DNA of 64,000 nt from Yeguia hominis (GTDB lineage Bacteria > Bacillota > Clostridia > Oscillospirales > Acutalibacteraceae). Where the stretch lies: positions 62,001 through 126,000 of the forward strand of contig NZ_JACRSN010000006.1 in NCBI RefSeq assembly GCF_014384705.1, read 5' to 3'. A program made the translations under genes and the position numbers. Below the pieces are notes generated by a model that worked only from the letters and a program-made list of their open reading frames with translations, made no database searches and had not been told where the DNA came from. This document shows positions 8,299 to 17,352 of this stretch, in pieces. Within the stretch, counting starts at the first letter, position 1. Every line of letters starts with the position of its first letter.

Positions 8299-8459
8299 AA
8301 TAGTACAGACGGAAATTGGGCTGACGGTTCCTCGTGCAGATGCATGCCGGCGACTTCCCCACCGGCTTTTGGAACAAGAAACGCTGCAGAGCGAGCCGAG
8401 CCTTGATTTCCTGGTCTTCTGAACTCTTGTCAAATTTTTAGAGGAGCGTGATTATCCTT

Positions 8460-9410
8460 ATGCCGAATTTTACACCTGCCGACAAACGCACCATCTATTT
8501 CATCGGCGTTACCACTGAGAAATCCTCCATCATGCGTGTTTTCCCCCGCTGGGCGGAAGAAGCGCTTGGCCTGAAGGATGTCTGCATCAAGGGCATCGAT
8601 CTGCCGATCCATGGCCCGCGTGAGTGCTATCGTGAGACCGTCGCCTTTATCCGTGACGATCCGCTTTCCGAAGGCGCTCTCGTTACGACTCACAAGCTTG
8701 ACCTGCTCAACGCCTGCAAGGATATGTTCGACGTGCTCGATCCCTATGCTGAGGCGCTCGAGGAAATTTCCTCCATCTCGAAGAAAGACGGTAAGCTGAT
8801 CGGTCACGCAAAAGACCCGATCTCCAGCGGTCTGGCGCTCGAATGCTTCGTGCCGGAGAATCACTGGATCGACCATCCGGAAGCGGAAGTTCTTCTGCTC
8901 GGCGCCGGCGGTTCCAGCCTTGCCATGAGCATGTACTTCACCCGCAAGGATCACGGCAAGAACGTCCCGAAGAAGATCACCATCGCAAACCGCTCCACCC
9001 CGCGTCTTGAGGATGCAAAAGCAAAGCTCAAGGACTGCGAGAAGGCCACCGAGTTTGCATTTGTCCATAATCCCACGCCGGAAGGCAACGACAAGACCAT
9101 GGAAGCACTGCCGCCGTATTCGCTCGTCGTCAACGCGACCGGCCTCGGCAAAGACGCACCGGGCTCCCCGATCACCGATAACGGCATTTTCCCGGAGAAC
9201 GCGCTCGTTTGGGAAATCAACTACCGCGGCGAACTCGATTTCATGCACCAGGCTGAGAAGCAGAAGGAATCCCGCAACCTCACCATCGAGGACGGCTGGA
9301 TGTATTTCATCCATGGCTGGACGCAGGTTGTCGCTGAGGTGTTCCATATTCCGATCGTCGGCGAAACCCTCAACAAGTGCGAACGCATCGCATTTGAAAC
9401 CCGCAAATAA
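8460..9410 (+). CDS. Shikimate/quinate dehydrogenase-like oxidoreductase
   Basis: A 316-residue protein of the AroE superfamily. ATG at 8460 is preferred over GTG at 8448 because GAGGAG ends only 1 nt before that GTG. The N-terminal substrate domain has VTTHK (the catalytic Lys of the family's PHK motif). The C-terminal Rossmann domain has LLLGAGGSSLAM and VVNATGLG, then WEINYRGELDFM. No other aromatic-pathway gene is nearby. It pairs with a cupin PGI and faces KDPG aldolase, so it may act on a sugar acid, quinate or a related polyol rather than in chorismate synthesis. Confidence 0.8.
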   Translation: MPNFTPADKRTIYFIGVTTEKSSIMRVFPRWAEEALGLKDVCIKGIDLPIHGPRECYRETVAFIRDDPLSEGALVTTHKLDLLNACKDMFDVLDPYAEALEEISSISKKDGKLIGHAKDPISSGLALECFVPENHWIDHPEAEVLLLGAGGSSLAMSMYFTRKDHGKNVPKKITIANRSTPRLEDAKAKLKDCEKATEFAFVHNPTPEGNDKTMEALPPYSLVVNATGLGKDAPGSPITDNGIFPENALVWEINYRGELDFMHQAEKQKESRNLTIEDGWMYFIHGWTQVVAEVFHIPIVGETLNKCERIAFETRK

Positions 9411-9447
9411 GTTCGGCTTTTAACGAAATAAGTAGGAGGAAATCATC

Positions 9448-10023
9448 ATGGCATTTAATTTTGATCTTCCGTTCCGCATTGACTTTGACCTCATCAACGG
9501 TCTGAGCCAGCAGTATCCGTCCTCCAAGCGGTATCTTTCCAGCATGAAGGGCATGTACAACGACGAAGAAGCCCGCGCAAGAATGCAGGCGGAAAATGAC
9601 CAGCTGGTCTACGAGTTCTATGAGCTCGGCGCACCGGAGCTTCCGGGCGACATCGCATTCGGCACGAGCATTGTTTACCCCGGCACAGTCGGCGGCGAAT
9701 ATTTCATGACCAACGGTCATTTCCATACCATCCTCGAGACTGCAGAAGTTTACATCTGCCTGCAGGGCGAAGGCTACATGATGGAAGAAAATCCCGAGGG
9801 CGATTGGGACGCTGTTCCCCTCAAGCCCGGCGGAGCTGTTTACTGCCCGAAGCGTTGGGCGCACCGCAGCATCAACACCGGCAAGACCCCGCTGATCACA
9901 TTCTTTGCGTTCCGCGGCGACGCCGGCCATAACTACGGCATCATCAAAGAGCTCGGCTACAAGAAGCTCATCGTCGAAAAAGACGGCAAGCCCGTTGTCA
10001 TCGACAACCCGAAACGCGTATAA
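9448..10023 (+). CDS. Cupin-type glucose-6-phosphate isomerase
   Basis: A 191-residue cupin of the archaeal-type phosphoglucose isomerase family, with a strong AGGAGG ribosome site. The metal and substrate signature is visible: GGEYFMTNGHFH, then TAEVYICLQGEGYM, with a later WAHRSINTG supplying another His. It would interconvert glucose 6-phosphate and fructose 6-phosphate as a metal enzyme unrelated to classical PGI. It follows the dehydrogenase by 37 nt in the same operon, consistent with a small sugar-catabolism unit. A different aldose-ketose isomerase activity is possible. Confidence 0.88.
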   Translation: MAFNFDLPFRIDFDLINGLSQQYPSSKRYLSSMKGMYNDEEARARMQAENDQLVYEFYELGAPELPGDIAFGTSIVYPGTVGGEYFMTNGHFHTILETAEVYICLQGEGYMMEENPEGDWDAVPLKPGGAVYCPKRWAHRSINTGKTPLITFFAFRGDAGHNYGIIKELGYKKLIVEKDGKPVVIDNPKRV

Positions 10024-10058
10024 CGATTGTTCGTCATAGAAAACAGAATGGTGGCAGG

Positions 10059-10089
10059 AGCCCCGGCTGATAAATCAGCCGGGGCTTTT
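10059..10089 (+). terminator. Intrinsic terminator of the PGI operon
   Basis: AGCCCCGGCTGA and TCAGCCGGGGCT form a perfect 12-bp stem with a TAAA loop, followed by TTTT. Repeat block R3 starts immediately after. Confidence 0.85.
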
Positions 10090-10093
10090 GCTG

Positions 10094-11712
10094 CACACAC
10101 GCAGTGTGTTTCATCGCGGGCACGGAGTGCCTTTCGTCGCGCCGGTGGTTTTGTCCGTTCTGTAAGAATCGTGGACGCGGGAGGTCGTGCACGCCGTTCC
10201 GCGGCTTTTCTTTTCTGATCTTCCGCTCTGAAAGGGTTCTCCGTTCCGCACACGAAGTGTGTTCCACCGCGCACACGAAGTGTGTTTTATCGCACCGGTG
10301 GTTTTGTCCGTTCTGTAAGAATCGTGGACGCGGGAGGTCGCGTCTACCGTTCCGCGGCTTTTCTTTTCTGATCTTCCGCTCTGAAAGGGTTCTCCGTTCT
10401 GAACATCCGCTGGACGCGAGAGCACGCAAAGCGTGTTTCGTCGCGGGCACGGAGTGCCTTTCGTCGCGCCGGGAGTTTACTCCGTACTGTGGTACAGTGG
10501 ACGCGAGAGGATGTGCCTACCGTTCAGTGGCTTTCTGATTTTTACGTCGGCGCACTGCTCAATCTGAAAAAAATAAACCGCGTTGCCGATCACAAATTCT
10601 CTGTGATTTTCATAAATATCTTTTTGTCTACGCGAGTCGGCCAGCCGCCTTTCCGCAGTACGCGTAGCGTGTTCCACCGCGGGCACGGAGTGCCTTTCGT
10701 CGCGCCAGTGGTTTTGTCCGTTCTGGAAACCCGCTGGACGCGAGAGCACGCAAAGCGTGTTTCGTCGCGCCAGAAGTTTTCATTCATTCCGTAGCGCGCT
10801 GGACGCGAGAGGTCGCCCCTGCCGTTCCGCAGCTTGTCCATTCTGCGCCCACTTTCACAAAATCAAAATCTGTTTTTCTGTCACACTCAGTGTCTCTCAC
10901 CGCGCACACGCAGTGTGTTTTATCGCACCGGTGGTTTTGTCCATTCTGGAAACCCGCTGGACGCGAGAGGATGTGCCTACCGTTCAGTGGCTTTTCTTTT
11001 CTGATCTTCCGCTCTGAAAGGGTTCTCCGTTCCGCACACGAAGTGTGTTCCACCGCGCACACGAAGTGTGTTTCATCGCGCCGGTGGTTTTGTCCGTTCT
11101 GTAAGAATCGTGGACACGGGAGGTCGCGTCTACCGTTCCGCGGCTTTTCTTTTCTGATCTTCGCTCTGAAAGGGTTCTCCGTTCTGAACATCCGCTGGAC
11201 GCGAGAGCACGCAAAGCGTGTTTCGTCGCGCCGGAAGTTTTCATTCATTCCGTGGCGCGCTGGACGCGGGAGGACGTGCCTACCGTTCTGCGGCTTTTCT
11301 TTTCTGATCTTCCGCTCTGAAAGGGTTCTCCGTTCTGAACACGCAGTGTGTTCCATCGCGCACACGCAGTGTGTTTCATCGCGCCGGTGGTTTTGTCCGT
11401 TCTGGAAACCCGCTGGACGCGGGAGGTCGTGCCTACCGTTCCGCGGCTAATTTTTGCTTCGCTATCCACTCTCTGTTTGCAAAAGTCAAAAGTCACGACT
11501 GCCGTACGTTCCGCCTGTTATTTGATTGCCCGCCGCAAATTTTCTGCAGATTTTAAAAAAACATTTTCGGCTTCTTGTATTCGGGTAGGCCGCATTCTTC
11601 CAACAGTACAGGCGCGCACACGCAGTGTGTTCCATCGCGCCGGTAGTTTTGTCCGTTCTGGAAACGTGCTGGACGCGAGAGGGAACTTTCGCCATGCTGT
11701 AGTTTTTTAACT
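10094..11712 (+). repeat. Modular intergenic repeat block R3
   Basis: About 1.6 kb between two convergent genes, read on the plus strand. Hairpin modules (CACAC-GCA-GTGTG, GGCAC-GGA-GTGCC, CACGC-AAA-GCGTG) alternate with CGCGCCGGTGGTTTTGTCC, GTTCTG plus a variable segment, GGACGCGGGAGG, TTCCGCGGCTTTTC and CTGATCTTCCGCTCTGAAAG. Segments are reused in different orders. At 11500-11600 there is a copy of the roughly 100-nt sequence that normally flanks the MITE-like element, and near 11750 an isolated MITE end. The unit TTTTCTTTTCTGATCTTCCG occurs several times. Confidence 0.85.
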
Positions 11713-11807
11713 GGCTTTCTTTACTAAATTTCTTCGCCTGCGAACCGGCACAATCGCCGCTTCCGCGCCCGGCCAATCAAATAAGCGCATCATTCTCACC
11801 ATAAAAA

Positions 11808-11845
11808 AGCACAAAACAGCCGCCCGAAGCCAAAAAGGGCGGCTG
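11808..11845 (-). terminator. Intrinsic terminator of the acetyltransferase
   Basis: On the minus strand ACAGCCGCCC pairs with GGGCGGCTGT, followed by TTTGTGCTTTTTT. Confidence 0.8.
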
Positions 11846-11921
11846 TTTTGCGTTTTCAGAAAGCCATAAAAAGCCGTTTTCACGGCGAAAAACGCGAATG
11901 CAGAACAAAACCAAACAAATC

Positions 11922-12506
11922 TTAGAGATCCCGGCGGTAGCGCGTTTTGTCCTCTTCGGTAATCTCGCGAACCACGCGGCAGGGATTTCCGGCCGCAACG
12001 GTCATCGGCGGAACGTCCTTCGTTACGATGCTGCCCGCGCCGACGACGGCCCCGCGCCCGATCGTGACGCCCGGCATAATCACGACATTGCTGCCGATCC
12101 AGGCCCAATCCTCGATGACGACCGGTTTGCTGATCATTTCGCCGTTCGGGCGCGCCTCATAATGCAGCGGATGGCCGGTTGTACAGATGGTCACGCCGGT
12201 TGCGATGAGGACATGATTGCCGATCGTGATTTTCCAGTCATCGATCAGCGTGAGATTGGAATTGATATAGACGCCGTCCCCGATGGTGACGGTTTTGCCG
12301 CGCGCCAGCGAAATCGTCGGCTCAATCCAGACGTCTTTCCCGACAGAGGCAAAAATTTCATGGAGCAATTCATCCCGTTTCGCCTTCTGGGACGGCGGAA
12401 GGTGGTTAAACGCATACGCCAGGTCCTTGGCACGCGCCTGTTCCGCAAAATATTCTCCGGTATCGCACCAAAGCAGTCCTTTTTCCTTGCGCTCGTCTTC
12501 CGTCAT
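11922..12506 (-). CDS. Maltose/galactoside O-acetyltransferase family (LbH)
   Basis: A 194-residue left-handed beta-helix acetyltransferase. An N-terminal Mac-type cap (about 1-60, with GEYFAEQARAKDLAYAFN) is followed by hexapeptide repeats (IGDGVYINSNLTLIDDWKITIGNHVLIATGVTI, then VVIEDWAWIGSNVVIMPGVTIGRGAVVGAGSIV). The catalytic His is expected in TTGHPLHYEAR. It transfers acetyl from acetyl-CoA to a sugar hydroxyl in the cytoplasm. The start codon overlaps the MATE stop codon (ATGA), so the two genes are translationally coupled. Confidence 0.9.
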   Translation of the reverse strand: MTEDERKEKGLLWCDTGEYFAEQARAKDLAYAFNHLPPSQKAKRDELLHEIFASVGKDVWIEPTISLARGKTVTIGDGVYINSNLTLIDDWKITIGNHVLIATGVTICTTGHPLHYEARPNGEMISKPVVIEDWAWIGSNVVIMPGVTIGRGAVVGAGSIVTKDVPPMTVAAGNPCRVVREITEEDKTRYRRDL

Positions 12507-13870
12507 GTCAGATCTTCCTTTCTTGTCAGGTCTTTGACCCATTTGTATTTTTGATAGTTCCGGTAAACGGCCGGAAGCTTCATGATTTCATCGAGATTCA
12601 AAAGCGCAAAGACGGCGATCACCGGCCAGTGCAGCACAAACGCTGTCAAAAGTCCCAGCGGCACGCAAACACACCACATGATGACGATATCGCACTTGAG
12701 ACCGAATTTCGAGTCTCCGCCGGCGCAGAAAATGCCGCAAATGGTCATCATATTCATGGAATGCCCGATCATATTGAAGAAGCAGACCACCAGCATCCAG
12801 ATCAGATAGCCCCGCGCGGCAACGCTCAGATCCACAACCCAGAGCACCAGCGGCGTCAGCGCAACCGTCACCGCACCGGAAATCACGCCGGCCAGAAGGG
12901 CGATCCGGCAAAGACGCGAGCCGAGATGCTTTGCGGTATCCAGCGCCCCGCGGCCGAGTTCGTTTCCGATGAGGATCCCGCCGCCGGCAGCAAGCCCGCA
13001 GTAAAAGCACGAGACAAGATTTTTGACGATATTGGCGATGGAATTGGCCGCCACCGCATCGGAGCCGAGATGGCCCATGATGACGGAATACATGGTAAAG
13101 CCCAAGCACCAGACAATCTGGTTGCCGAGCACCGGCAATGCATATTTCCAGAAATCCGACCGGAGCCACGGCTGCGTATGGAGAAGATCCGCCATGCAAT
13201 AGCGCACGCGATCCTTCCGTGCGGTTTCCAGCACGCACCAGAGCAATTCGACGACCCGCGCGGCGACCGTTGCAATGGCGGCGCCGAGGATTTCCAGGCG
13301 CGGCGCACCGAACAATCCGAAAATCAGGACGGCATTGAGTACAATATTGAGCACCACCGACACGGAACTGATCCGCATACTCGCGGCGGCACGGTCGGTA
13401 TTTTTAAAGATGCACAGATAGATCTGGGAGATGCCGCTGAGCAGATACGAAACGGCAACCGCCCGCAAATAGGAAGCGCCCTGTGCAATCAGTCCGGCAT
13501 CCGGCGTAAAAAACCGCATGAGAACTTCGGGAATCGCCAGCGCCGCAACGGTAAACAGAAGCGAAACCGAGACGCTCAGCTTCAGCGCATAGGCGAAGAT
13601 TTTTTCGACCGTCCGCCGGTCGCCTTTGCCCCAATACTGCGCGGCAAGAATGCACACGCCGCTGGTCAGCGCCGCCACGACCATATTGATCACGAACGTA
13701 ACCTGGCTTGCCAGCGACACAGCCGAGAGAGCGTCCTGACTGACGCCGCCGAGCATAAAGGCATCCGCCGCGCTGACGGCCGACAGCATGAACTGCTGGA
13801 AGGAAATCGGAAGCACAAGCGTCCAAAGGCGTTTGCGGAATTCTTTTTGACTCATGCCTGGGGCATTCAT
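12503..13870 (-). CDS. MATE-family efflux transporter
   Basis: A 455-residue membrane protein with about 12 hydrophobic segments and MATE features (LWTLVLPISFQQFMLSAVSAADAFMLGG near the N terminus, paired halves). AGGAGG precedes the ATG at 13870. It is co-transcribed with a sugar acetyltransferase and divergent from an AraC regulator, which suggests an inducible detoxification or sugar-related export unit. It is not closely similar to the MATE protein at 4884-6245 by eye. Confidence 0.9.
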   Translation of the reverse strand: MNAPGMSQKEFRKRLWTLVLPISFQQFMLSAVSAADAFMLGGVSQDALSAVSLASQVTFVINMVVAALTSGVCILAAQYWGKGDRRTVEKIFAYALKLSVSVSLLFTVAALAIPEVLMRFFTPDAGLIAQGASYLRAVAVSYLLSGISQIYLCIFKNTDRAAASMRISSVSVVLNIVLNAVLIFGLFGAPRLEILGAAIATVAARVVELLWCVLETARKDRVRYCMADLLHTQPWLRSDFWKYALPVLGNQIVWCLGFTMYSVIMGHLGSDAVAANSIANIVKNLVSCFYCGLAAGGGILIGNELGRGALDTAKHLGSRLCRIALLAGVISGAVTVALTPLVLWVVDLSVAARGYLIWMLVVCFFNMIGHSMNMMTICGIFCAGGDSKFGLKCDIVIMWCVCVPLGLLTAFVLHWPVIAVFALLNLDEIMKLPAVYRNYQKYKWVKDLTRKEDLT

Positions 13871-13993
13871 AGGGCAGCCTCCTGCTCTTGCGAATTCTTT
13901 TGAATCTGGCTATAATAATAGCGTACTCATTTTAAAAATACTATCGTTATTTTAGCTAGTTCTATAACAATCCTGTATTTGGAGAAAAAACCT

Positions 13994-14905
13994 ATGTTGT
14001 CTGTTGATCTTGCGCAGGATCGCTCTGAGCGCGTCCGGTATAACTTTCCGGAGTACCCGGCCTATATCCGGTCGGGCAATCTCTCGGACTATCCGCACTA
14101 TACCTTTCCGAGTCACTGGCACGACGACATCGAGCTTCTCTATGTCACTTCCGGAGAAATGGAATACAGCGTCGACGGCGAAATCTTGACGCTGCAGGCC
14201 GGCAACGCAATTTTTATCAACTCCAAACGGCTGCATTACGGATTTTCTTCCGCCGAGACGGAATGCACCTATTTTTGCATCCTGATCCATCCGTCCGTCC
14301 TGCGGATCACGCCGTTTTTCGAGGAGCGCTATCTTGCGCCGGTTGCCGAAAATGCCTGCATGCCGTACCTTGTGCTGAAGCCGGAAGAAGACTGGCAGGT
14401 CGAGGCCATCGCGTGCCTTTGCGCAATGGACGCGGAAAAGGATGCCCCGGGCGCGGTTTTGCGGATTCAGAGCGCCTTCTGTAAATTCTGGGCGCTGTTA
14501 TACGAGCAGATGCCGCATCAAAGCCCGCCTTCGGCTGAAGCCGAAAAAGAAAGCCGGCAGCTCCAGCCGCTCAAGGAAATGCTGGTGTTTCTCTCCGCAC
14601 ACTACGCCGAAAAGCTGACGCTTGCCGAAATTGCCGCCGCGGGAAATGTCTGCCAGAGCAAATGCTGCGCGCTGTTCCGGCGATACCTTTCCCGGACGCC
14701 GATGGTTTACCTGACGGAGTACCGGCTGACCCGCAGCGCCGAGCTGCTGCGCAGTACAGATCAAAGCATTACAGATATCAGCTTCGCCTGCGGCTTTTTG
14801 AGCGCCAGCTATTACACGGAAACCTTCCGCAAATGGATCGGCTGTACGCCCAAAGCCTACCGCGCCGGCAGCGTGCGGTCTGCATCGGCCCAGCAAGCAG
14901 AGTAG
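13994..14905 (+). CDS. AraC-family regulator with cupin sensor domain
   Basis: A 303-residue protein. ATG at 13994 is preferred over the in-frame TTG at 13979 because GGAG sits 9 nt ahead. The N-terminal cupin includes SHWHDDIELLYVTSGEMEYSVDGEILTLQAGNAIFINS. The C-terminal double helix-turn-helix spans about 195-290 (LTLAEIAAAGNVCQSKCCALFRRY and SITDISFACGFLSASYYTETFRKWIGCTPKAYR). Such proteins usually activate a neighbouring operon on binding a sugar. Divergent from the MATE-acetyltransferase pair across 123 bp, so that pair is the probable target. Confidence 0.9.
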   Translation: MLSVDLAQDRSERVRYNFPEYPAYIRSGNLSDYPHYTFPSHWHDDIELLYVTSGEMEYSVDGEILTLQAGNAIFINSKRLHYGFSSAETECTYFCILIHPSVLRITPFFEERYLAPVAENACMPYLVLKPEEDWQVEAIACLCAMDAEKDAPGAVLRIQSAFCKFWALLYEQMPHQSPPSAEAEKESRQLQPLKEMLVFLSAHYAEKLTLAEIAAAGNVCQSKCCALFRRYLSRTPMVYLTEYRLTRSAELLRSTDQSITDISFACGFLSASYYTETFRKWIGCTPKAYRAGSVRSASAQQAE

Positions 14906-15010
14906 GCGCCGATTTTGCGGAGGAAATGCGGAAGCGTGGCGGCACAGGCACAAAAATTTTCTCTGCGGCGAACGCGCTGTTTTGCAGTGCGGAAGTTTCC
15001 CGGAAACCGC

Positions 15011-15212
15011 GCTTCTCCCCGAAAACCGGGGCACGAACCGGCCGCGTCTGCGGCTTTGTGTTTCTGCGGAAAAATTCTCTGTATCGTAAGCTGCGCCGCC
15101 CGGCTTTTTACCTATCCGGTACGCGGCTACCCTGCGCAGGATAACTGCGCAGGGTTAGGCCGTGCGGCCCTTCGGCCGCACGGCGTTCGTGCCCCGGTTT
15201 TCGGGGAGAAGC
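15011..15212. other. Long-stem structured element, copy A
   Basis: A 28-nt left arm (15011-15038) is the exact reverse complement of the right arm (15185-15212). Inside are two perfect hairpins: CCCTGCGCAG / CTGCGCAGGG (15130-15154) and GTGCGGCC-CTTC-GGCCGCAC (15162-15181). The same architecture with different stem sequences occurs at 34286-34480. No ORF fits. It could be a structured RNA or a DNA hairpin element. The rest of the gap from 14906 to 15355 shows no gene. Confidence 0.65.
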
Positions 15213-15354
15213 AGCTTGCAGAAACGAGGGCGCGCCGGACAAAATTTCGCGGAAAACGCCGCCGCACAGGGAAATTTTCCATGCATCCGATGCAGCAAAA
15301 CACTTTGTGCAGTAAACCACCATGATGGGCTTGTGGTTTGCACGGTCAGCCGGA

Positions 15355-15978
15355 TAAGCTGCGGAACGATAAAACACCCTTTCGATTACGCTGCTATTCG
15401 CAAGCAAAGAAAATCGCGGAACGGAAAAGCCGCAGAACGGACGAGGCCTCCCCTCGCGTTTTTGATTGTGCTGCCGATTCATAGGCAAAGGAAGCCGCGG
15501 AACGGCAGACGCGTCCTCTCGCGTCCGGCGCGCCACGGAATGAATGAAAACCTCCGGCGCGATGAAAGGCACTCCGTGCCCGCGATGAAACACGCTCTGC
15601 GTGCGGCATGAAAAAGCCACGGAACGGCAGACGCGTCCTCTCGCGTCCGGCGCGCCACGGAATGAAAACCTCCGGCGCGATGAATGGCACTCCGTGCCCG
15701 CGATGGGACACGCTTTGCGTGCTCCCGCGTCCGCTCGGCTACAGAACGGAGAAACCCTCTGGCGCGGGAGATCAGAAAATCACGGAACGGGAAAGCCGCA
15801 GAACGGACGTGGCCTCCTCTTGCGTTTTTGATTGTGCTGCCAATTCATAGGCAAAGGAAGCCGCGGAACGGTAGGCACGCCCTCCCGCGTCCACCCGGCC
15901 ACAGCACGGAAAAAGTGACCGGCGCGATGAATGACACTCCGTGCCCGCGACGAAACACGCTCTGCGTGCGCAAAATAA
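15355..15978 (-). repeat. Modular intergenic repeat block R4
   Basis: Minus-sense block ending close to the 3' end of the ribbon-helix-helix gene. Includes GGCAC-GGA-GTGCC and CACGC-AAA-GCGTG hairpins, repeats of GATTGTGCTGCCGATTCATA, and two near-identical copies of a roughly 120-nt cassette (about 15490-15610 and 15610-15725). Confidence 0.85.
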
Positions 15979-16025
15979 AACACCGCCGGAAACGCTCCCG
16001 GCGGTCAAATCATTTTCAGCGTTTT

Positions 16026-16205
16026 TTACGCTTCATTTTCTTCCTTTAAAGATGCGAGCGCCTCACGCACGGCTTCAATGACGAAAGCAGAAAATGTACA
16101 GTTTTTACCTTGAATCATTGCTTCTACTTCTTCTAATAAATCATTTGGAAATCGAATCGTCTTATTTGTCGTCGGAGGAATGGATGGGATTTTAAAGCCT
16201 TTCAC
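16026..16205 (-). CDS. Ribbon-helix-helix DNA-binding protein
   Basis: A 59-residue protein starting at GTG 16205 (GAGG 7 nt ahead); a TTG five codons earlier is possible but lies in the operator-like palindrome. TNKTIRFPNDLLEEVEAM is the RHH beta strand and first helix, and CTFSAFVIEAVREALASL the second. This fold typically autoregulates small operons or acts as an antitoxin. No toxin partner is visible on the same strand. The palindrome at 16217-16234 just upstream is a likely binding site. Confidence 0.75.
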   Translation of the reverse strand: MKGFKIPSIPPTTNKTIRFPNDLLEEVEAMIQGKNCTFSAFVIEAVREALASLKEENEA

Positions 16206-16216
16206 GGCGATACCTC

Positions 16217-16234
16217 GCAATACAATTGTATTGC
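16217..16234. promoter_or_regulatory. Perfect palindrome, probable RHH operator
   Basis: GCAATACAATTGTATTGC is an 18-bp perfect palindrome adjacent to the RHH ribosome site. A related TTGC-N7-TTGC arrangement (16270-16284) lies 36 bp further upstream. Confidence 0.6.
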
Positions 16235-16342
16235 TAATATTATCCCCCCTTTCGTTTCAAATATCTGCATTGCAAACGTATTGCAATCACATGAAAAATA
16301 TGATACGATACATATATCGCAAAAAAGCTGGGAGGCCACGCC

Positions 16343-16852
16343 ATGAACCATCCGCAGACCGCCTGTTGTTTCACCGGACACCGCAACCTTCCCAAAAATC
16401 ACCTTTACGCGCTCAAGCGCGCGCTGCCTGCCGCTATCGAGGACTGTCTCGAGGACGGCTGTTTTGACTTCTACTGCGGCGGCGCGGTCGGCTTTGATAC
16501 GCTTGCTGCCGATGCCATTCTCCATTTGCGCGCCCAGGATCCCCGGATCCGGCTGCACCTGCTGCTTCCCCATCGTCATCAGGCCGACCTTTTTTCGCCG
16601 GATGACCGCATCCGCTATTATGACATTCTCTCGCGCGCAGATACTGCGTTCTTCCTTTCGGACACCGCAGTCAGCGGCAATATGCTCCGGCGCAACCGCG
16701 CACTGGTCAACCACAGCACCCGCTGCATCAGCTACTGCACGCGTTCTTCCGGCGGCACCGCCTATACGGTCGCCTATGCTGTGTCCCGCGGCATTCCCGT
16801 GTACAATCTGGCGGAGCAAATTTCCGCCTGGAGCATTCCGCCGAAACGCTGA
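16343..16852 (+). CDS. YpsA-like SLOG-family protein (DUF1273)
   Basis: A 169-residue protein with GGGAGG 7 nt before the ATG. It starts with CCFTGHRNLP and has the GGAVGFDTLAADAIL loop, both typical of the YpsA/DUF1273 branch of the SLOG nucleotide-binding fold. SGNMLRRNRALVNHS and SSGGTAYTVAYA match the C-terminal half. YpsA is linked to cell division control in Bacillus; members are also common near mobile elements. It is divergent from the RHH gene and may share its operator region. Confidence 0.85.
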   Translation: MNHPQTACCFTGHRNLPKNHLYALKRALPAAIEDCLEDGCFDFYCGGAVGFDTLAADAILHLRAQDPRIRLHLLLPHRHQADLFSPDDRIRYYDILSRADTAFFLSDTAVSGNMLRRNRALVNHSTRCISYCTRSSGGTAYTVAYAVSRGIPVYNLAEQISAWSIPPKR

Positions 16853-16860
16853 GCAGACGC

Positions 16861-16894
16861 AAAAAGGCCGCACGCAGAAGCTCTGTGTGCGGCC
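16861..16894 (-). terminator. Shared terminator hairpin
   Basis: GGCCGCAC (16866-16873) pairs with GTGCGGCC (16887-16894). On the minus strand it is followed by TTTTT, ending the small gene at 16901; on the plus strand it can end the YpsA-like gene more weakly. Confidence 0.7.
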
Positions 16895-16900
16895 ATCGCT

Positions 16901-17188
16901 TTATTCTTTTGTGTCCAAAAGTCCCAGCACAATTCGTGCGCCGGCTTTCATACCTTGCTCAAAATAATTCTGCTGACATACGCCAATCTGCGCAAACAAT
17001 TTGCTGCTCAGTTCGTCAAAGTCGTCGCGGCCCTCACAAAGTGTCCGCAGCATGGCAAGGATTTCCCCCTGCGCCGCCCGAACCTGTTCGCTGCAGGAGC
17101 CTTCGGCATTTCCCGGATGCTCTGCACCTTCCATCAGGAACCCCGATAATTGATATGGATCTGTTCGCTCTAACATTTTTTTAAACAT
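16901..17188 (-). CDS. Small protein of unknown function
   Basis: A 95-residue protein starting at 17188 with GGAGGGG 4 nt ahead. It is mostly helical and acidic-basic mixed, with no signal or membrane segment (FKKMLERTDPYQLSGFL, CSEQVRAAQGEILAMLRTLCEGRDDFDELSSKLFAQIG, NYFEQGMKAGARIVLGLL). It resembles short proteins of the DUF6809 type seen in clostridial genomes, but I am not certain of the family. Function unknown. Confidence 0.7.
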   Translation of the reverse strand: MFKKMLERTDPYQLSGFLMEGAEHPGNAEGSCSEQVRAAQGEILAMLRTLCEGRDDFDELSSKLFAQIGVCQQNYFEQGMKAGARIVLGLLDTKE

Positions 17189-17352
17189 AACGCCCCTCCT
17201 TCGAAAATCGCCATAATTGTTAACCAATTATAACATATTTTTACAGTAATTATAAACAATGCTGCCGCTTGGTTGTAAAACAAAAAAATGCCGACCCCAT
17301 CCAAACTGGACTTGAACAGGCTCAGCATAGGCGGATTGGATCCAATGCCTGC

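Noticed and set aside
8448..8459. GTG start for the shikimate-dehydrogenase-like gene
   Set aside because: GAGGAG ends 1 nt before that GTG, too close for initiation; the ATG at 8460 fits.
10094..11712. CRISPR array
   Set aside because: Repeats are mosaic, variable in length and order, and separated by other repeats rather than unique spacers. No cas genes are present.
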